Positions 59,490 through 64,000 of a stretch of DNA of 64,000 bases are shown here, in pieces. Within the stretch, counting starts at the first letter, position 1, and the number at the start of each line of letters is the position of its first letter. The stretch spans positions 1 to 64,000 of the forward strand of contig JAUJYZ010000150.1 of the NCBI GenBank assembly GCA_033675265.1, given 5' to 3'. This DNA is from Actinostola sp. cb2023. Its lineage: Eukaryota; Cnidaria; Anthozoa; Actiniaria; Actinostolidae. The position numbers and the translations under genes are program-made. The notes beneath the pieces were generated by a model. It did no database searches, was not told the DNA's origin, and saw only the letters and a program-made list of their open reading frames with translations.

Positions 59490-60020
59490 AGTTCGTATAA
59501 ACGGCCCTATTATTTCTTTATGAAATTCGAAATAGAGGTTGCCCTGTGATTGATAACACCATGGATAGCACTAAGCGATAAAAGTGAATAATACGCGCGC
59601 TAACAGTCCTAACATTTTAGACTATTATCGTTATGTCTAACTCACGCGAAAGCCTAAACATTAAAGTACGTTAACATTTGTTAACCATCGCTTTGAAAAC
59701 GTAACACCATTGCTTCGACCGTGCCGTGATCATACTGATCTGTACTGAACTCAGCCTAGCTAGCCTGCGAATACAGCCGCTTGAGCGCCAAAAAGCGGCG
59801 TATTCACAGGCTACTGAACTCCAAACGCGCTTTGAGAACAAGGAAATGTCACTGACACAGGCCGTACCGTGATCAGATTCATGTAATTCCGAGTTTGAAA
59901 TCAGGAAATAACATCTGATCCAGTGCATTGAAAATGGCGAAAAACATGCGTTAGCTGTAAGGACTCCGTCGGGCCGTGATCAGATATATTGAAGTAATTC
60001 TGGCCGGGTCATTTTAGAAC
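59490..60020 (+). repeat. Dispersed repeat family A, third copy
   Basis: Closely matches 38,676-39,210 in the same orientation, from TCGTATAAACGGCCCTATTA through CATTTTAGAACGAGGAATA. Lies in the long intron or intergenic space outside the palindrome. Confidence 0.85.
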
Positions 60021-60400
60021 GAGGAATAACATACATAATACTGATGTACGTTGCATCATTATTACTGATACCACAAGAGCAAATAACACTGAGCCAGCGC
60101 TATGAAAACGGCGAATGACATACGTTAATCTTCGGGCCGGGCCGTAGTAAGCCGATTCAAGTGACTCCATTTCGAGTCTCGATCGAGTCGTTTTAGAACG
60201 AGGAATGGAACATTCTAATTCAAGTAGTCCATTTCGAGTCATTTCAGAACGAGGAATATTACATGTGTAAACATTCACGGCTAAGTTTCGAGTCATTTTA
60301 GAACGAGGAATATTACATTTGTAAACATTCTAAGGCCGTGTTTACACTTGATGGTTTACTAAGATTCAAGTAGTCCATTTCGAGTCATTTTAGAACGAGT
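60005..60400 (+). repeat. Tandem TTTTAGAACGAGGAAT array
   Basis: CGAGTCATTTTAGAACGAGG and close variants recur at ~60,007, 60,185, 60,236, 60,289 and 60,379. Several are followed by AATATTACAT.TGTAAACATTC. It extends family A beyond the length seen in the palindrome copies. Confidence 0.75.
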
Positions 60401-60725
60401 TTCACGACCTGACTTTTTGAAAAGACGGATCGACTCAGGTCGTGACCATAACAGTCGATCGGAGTCCGATCGTCACGGATCGTCACGATTTTGACCACCC
60501 TCGCGCCGCGGGTCTTCCAGAAATGAATATGAATGTTTACGACTAGATTCCGGAAACATAACAATTTCCGTTAAGACTTCGTAAAGCTGTGGAGAATAAA
60601 TTAAACTTCGGTAAAGTAAACGACACATTTCATGAATATATCACTCTTTCACGACCTGACTTTTTGGAAAGACGGATCGTCAAGCTGTTATGACGATCCG
60701 ACTCCGACTGTGTATGGGACATGCC
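60401..60725 (+). repeat. Degenerate relatives of the 123-bp repeat
   Basis: TTCACGACCTGACTTTTTG then AAAGACGGATCG occurs at ~60,400 and ~60,650. The second copy continues through CAAGCTGTTATGACGATCCG to a GTGTATGGGACA edge, like the end of the array at 39,811. Between them lies unrelated GC-mixed sequence. Confidence 0.75.
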
Positions 60726-61207
60726 TGTTTTGCGGGATGACCAAAGATTTTGCACGACTATTTAGCATCTAAAACTTTCATCAAACTTTGAGTATTTCAG
60801 TGGTTTTTTTTGTATGGGACTATATGTTCAAAGACGATTATCTTGCAAAAACGAGATCACGGTTCCAGTAAATCACCTCCGTTTAACTTGGGAAGTTTTA
60901 TTTAATATTTACGTCATAATTTTGAGCTTTTATCGACGGCCTGCTCAAAATGCTAATTTCAGCCTTTAAAACTTCGCGTGGCAGATTGATTGAACTCGCC
61001 AAACTCCGCCTCCTCGCAAGCCGTGTTTTTCATATAACTGGATTTATCTAAACATTCATAAACCGACGCAAGTCTCTCGCTAGAGTTTAGAATCTTCGCG
61101 CTCATGGCGACAAGAACCGAGTGATATACGAGTTTATAAACACCACTCGTGGGATTTCAGTTATTCCCTTGACGAGATATAATATTGACAGGTTGAGAGC
61201 CAGTATG
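60726..61207. other. Non-coding stretch
   Basis: Nothing recognised. Confidence 0.4.
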
Positions 61208-61254
61208 TATGGAGCGTTTTCAGGGTCAAAATTAAAACATACTTCTTACACACG

Positions 61255-61520
61255 GATTTTGAATTTTAATACTTGCATTTTGATTGAATTGAATACTTGC
61301 ATTTTGAATTGAGTACAGCATTTTGAATTGAATACAAAAGGATTTTGGATTTAATTCTTGCATTTTGATTGAATTGAATACTTGCATTTTGAATTGAGTA
61401 CAGCATTTTGAATTGAATACTTTCATTTTGGATTTAATTCTTGCATTTTGATTGAATTGAATACTTGCATTTTGAATTGAGTACAGCATTTTGAATCAAA
61501 TAAACGCATTTTGAATTGAA
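61255..61520 (+). repeat. TTGCATTTTGAATTGA array, left arm
   Basis: Repeating GAATACTTGCATTTTGAATT and GAGTACAGCATTTTGAATTG units. The inverse array is at 62,630-62,848. Confidence 0.8.
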
Positions 61521-61523
61521 CAC

Positions 61524-62105
61524 GGTGCATCTCATTATCCGATGGTGTCCGATGGTGTCCGATGGTGAAATTGGTGGTTTGGGTACCCTGTGGCATATAT
61601 TACAAGTCTTTACCACAGGGCCGACTGGATGGTCACCATCGGATACGAGTGGTAACGGATGGTATCACGGTGCATCTCATTATCCGATGGTGTCCGATGG
61701 TGAAATTGGTGGTGGTGGTTTGGGTACCCTGTGGCATATCGCATATATTACAAGTCTTTACCACAGGGCCGGCTGGATGGTCACCATCGGATACGAGTGT
61801 GGTGACGGATGGTACCACGGTGCATCTCATTATCCGATGGTGTCCGATGGTGAAATTGGTGGTTTGGGTACCCTGTGGCATATCGCATATATTACAAGTC
61901 TTTACCACAGGGCCGGCTGGATGGTCACCATCGGATACGAGTGGTGACGGATGGTACCACGGTGCATCTCATTATCCGATGGTGTCCGATGGTGAAATTG
62001 GTGGTTTGGGTACCCTGTGGCATATCGCATATATTACAAGTCTTTACCACAGGGCCGGCTGGATGGTCACCATCGGATACGAGTGGTGACGGATGGTACC
62101 ACCGT
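61524..62105 (+). repeat. Four-unit minisatellite (142-150 bp) of hairpin-forming units
   Basis: GGTGCATCTCATTATCCGAT begins units at 61,524, 61,669, 61,819 and 61,961. Each unit holds two nested inverted pairs: CCGATGGTG with CACCATCGG, and ACCCTGTGG with CCACAGGG, around TATATTACAAGTCTTT. Long open frames in both strands (up to 175 codons) reflect the repeat, not a gene. Confidence 0.85.
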
Positions 62106-62154
62106 ATCAGGTCATGTGTATTGGACATGTATTGGACATGTATGGCCGGCCGAG

Positions 62155-62629
62155 CAAATATGCAAGGAACGCCTGGTCAAAAGTATTCAATCAAAATGCG
62201 TTTATTCAATTAGCCATTAACAAAACGAGCAGGGGACTGGGAACGAGTTTATTAGAATTAATGCAATTACGAAATTAAGTTCATGACATGAAACAGCATG
62301 TTGAAATTAGCATATATGCAAAGTTTGATGTGATTTGAGCGAATTCTGTCGGAATTATAAGCTTTTGAAATTGTGTTGTCCCTCCAAAATTTTACAGAAA
62401 TTTACAGAGTTTGTATGGGAAAATATTAAGCGTCGTCAATATTAAGCCGAAGTTCACCAAACTTTCCAGACTAGCTAAGTTTGATCTGCTCTCTCAGAAA
62501 ATGATGCCCATTTTGCTAGTTTCTTATTTAATTAGTTTTACGGACTAGGTCCCAGGCCCCTGCTCGTTTTGTTAATGGCTAATTCGAAATGAGTTCTCAT
62601 AATTCGTGAGGCAAGGAACGCCTGGTTAA
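62155..62629. repeat. Inner inverted and direct repeats of the fold-back element
   Basis: TAGCCATTAACAAAACGAGC then AGGGG (62,212) is inverted at ~62,549-62,582. GCAAGGAACGCCTGGT then AAAAGTATTCAAT occurs directly at ~62,161 and ~62,612. The central part has no gene. Confidence 0.7.
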
Positions 62630-62848
62630 AAGTATTCAATTCAAAATGCACATGTATTTAATTCAAAATGCTGTACTCAGTTCAAAATGCAAGTATTCAT
62701 TCAATTCAATCAAAATGGAAGAATTAAATTCAAAATCCGTGTGTATTCAATTCGAAATGCAAGTATTAAATTCAAAATCCTTTTGTATTCAATTCAAAAT
62801 GCTGTACTCAATTCAAAATGCAAGTATTAAATTCAAAATCCGTGTGTA
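62630..62848 (-). repeat. TTGCATTTTGAATTGA array, right arm
   Basis: Inverse of 61,255-61,520 with different unit order and count. Confidence 0.8.
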
Positions 62849-62917
62849 AGAAGTATGTTTTAATTTTGACCCTGAAAACGCTCCATAAGTATGGGAATGA
62901 GGTACTCAAGCGATGCA

Positions 62918-63075
62918 CTAATCCACGATACAAATAAAGATGGCGCCACGGTTAGAACTTGGAATTACATGTATATTTATCTTTTACATGATTCTTGATT
63001 GTGACCTCGGAGCCAACATGCCGATCTATCCATGATGCACCCGCGTGGCACCATCTTTATTTGTATCGCGGATTA
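62918..63075. repeat. 158-bp MITE-like inverted repeat
   Basis: TAATCC.CGATACAAATAAAG then ATGG.GCCACG (62,918-62,951) is the inverse of 63,044-63,075. The ~92-base spacer holds nothing recognised. Lies just 3' of the fourth NTPase exon. Confidence 0.7.
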
Positions 63076-63142
63076 AAGACTAATTAATGATCCCTTAAAA
63101 TGAGAATATTCTTCCATCGCTGTATCTTTGAAAACAACTTAC

Positions 63143-63924
63143 CGGTTGCTTCACATAGAGTCGTATGATCGCTACCAACAAGGGATGACTTGTGGCGTAT
63201 TGAATGTTATCAGCAAATAACAAATGAGATTTGCTATTTTCTGGTGAAAATTGAGAAGAAAAAAAAACAATACTTTAAGTTAAAATTTCTTCACTTGAGT
63301 AAGAACACTCGGATTTCATTAAATTATGTATATATAGCAGGTAAACTACCATTTGCTTTCAGAATGCTTTCAGAAAGCTTTCCATCAAACACTTCCACCA
63401 GTTTATCAGTCGATAACGTCGAGAAGTCCTAAAATAAAGAAAGACAACAGCTTTGTTAATGTGTATTCCCGGAGCCCACCCCCCTCAGCATAATAAATGT
63501 ACCTTCCCTAAAACAATTCTGACAATAATAACTGGTCATGTGAAGCAAAAACAAACTGCATATAAGTCATTTCAACTTACAACATATGTACTCTCTTCAT
63601 CTCCTTGCTGTTCATGTAGTGCTTGTAAAAGAGAAGACTTTCCTACTCCTTTTGCCCCTGTTATAATAGATTAGAAGTAGGCATGTGATCAATAACTGAG
63701 AGGATATGTTTTCTTCATATCTGAATGTCATAACAATCACATTACCATTGCAGCCATTTTAATTGAAAAAAAAAAATTACATTACTAATAGATCTGTGGA
63801 ATCTCTGGAAAAACATCATGTGTGAGCTTCTATGTGAGCTTTTGAACTTACCCATCAAACATATGGGGAACATTCTTTTAATTCTATTGATTTCTAAAAA
63901 AGTGTCATTTGAAATATACGAAAA
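63143..63924 (-). CDS. NTPase-nuclease gene (Crinkler-like), internal 5' exons with P-loop NTPase core
   Basis: Four minus-strand exons with good splice sites and matching phases: 63,852-63,924 (73 b), 63,581-63,657 (77 b), 63,350-63,428 (79 b) and 63,143-63,240 (98 b). Introns are 194, 152 and 109 b. The first ends in a hydrophobic strand (MFPICLM). Split across the first junction is GAKGVGKSS, a Walker A P-loop, followed by LLQALHEQQ. The third encodes DFSTLSTDKLVEVF. The fourth has LLFADNIQ, a Walker B-like strand and acidic residue, then a helix ending LYVKQP and a phase-0 donor. That fits the phase-0 exon at 48,540. The frame is open at the first exon's acceptor (CTTTTTCAG), so further 5' exons lie beyond the window. 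NTP-binding is well supported; the Crinkler-like assignment depends on linking to the nuclease exons. Confidence 0.72.
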
Positions 63925-64000
63925 CTGAAAAAGATAAAAAATGCTTATTAATATGGGTCATCAAATTAAGACAACATAACATAAGCGCGCACTCTCTCTT
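63925..64000 (-). other. Start of an upstream intron of the NTPase gene
   Basis: T-rich tract on the minus strand preceding the CAG acceptor at 63,925-63,927; no further exon seen before the window edge. Confidence 0.6.

Larger units (their letters stand above)
61208..62887. mobile_element. 1.68-kb fold-back element with long terminal inverted repeats
   Basis: Left end TA-TGGAGCGTTTTCAGGG (61,208) and right end CCCTGAAAACGCTCCA-TA (to 62,887) are inverse. They continue inwards through TTAAAACATACTTCTTACAC and GGATTTTGAATTT, about 75 bases nearly identical, then through mirrored arrays of TTGCATTTTGAATTGA units. TA on both sides suggests a TA target duplication. The interior has a hairpin minisatellite and smaller mirrored pieces. 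No transposase is encoded. It lies in the long intron proposed for the NTPase gene. Confidence 0.8.

Noticed and set aside
61516..62213. Frames of 91-175 codons over the hairpin minisatellite
   Set aside because: Competing overlapping frames on both strands reflect repeat periodicity.

Overview
The window looks like AT-rich intergenic and intronic DNA of a metazoan, most plausibly a cnidarian and perhaps an anthozoan. Evidence: spliceosomal introns with GT..AG ends and consistent phases, a CR1/L2-like LINE, a decayed Ty3/gypsy element, an alpha-kinase gene of a type common in cnidarians, and many MITE-like hairpins and minisatellites. The species assignment is inference. No rRNA, functional tRNA, CRISPR array or prokaryotic operon is visible.

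Layout. 1-16.9 kb: no supportable gene; two imperfect fold-back repeats (1-1,240 and 1,985-2,605). 16.96-18.93 kb: degenerate Ty3/gypsy pol (reverse transcriptase, RNase H, integrase), running into an abruptly GC- and C-rich block to about 20.66 kb. 20.7-27.3 kb: mostly featureless, with one possible terminal exon at 21,962-22,123 (-). 27.35-29.16 kb: an old, diverged inverted duplication. 30.0-33.94 kb: a decayed two-ORF LINE cut off at the edge of a 14.8-kb palindrome (33,937-48,747; arms about 7.35 kb, loop 125 bp). 49.98-51.30 kb: an alpha-kinase gene with a frameshift. 51.6-63.1 kb: dense MITEs, hairpins, minisatellites and a 1.7-kb fold-back element (61,208-62,887). 63.14-63.92 kb (-): four exons of a P-loop NTPase whose 5' end lies outside the window.

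Main result. The four minus-strand NTPase exons (Walker A GAKGVGKSS, Walker B-like LLFAD) and four minus-strand exons in the right palindrome arm (46,601-48,540) fit together with perfect intron phases. They look like one NTPase plus PD-(D/E)XK-like nuclease gene resembling the Crinkler (CR-type) effector family. A 14.6-kb intron would separate the halves, and the alpha-kinase gene sits inside it on the opposite strand. The palindrome is an inverted duplication of the 3' half of this gene plus its flank. The left copy has lost the upstream exons and carries a 1-base insertion; two further exon fragments lie deeper in the arms. The right copy therefore looks like the parent and the left a pseudogene. 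The palindrome also carries 19-, 102-, 123- and 207-bp tandem repeats in mirror image.
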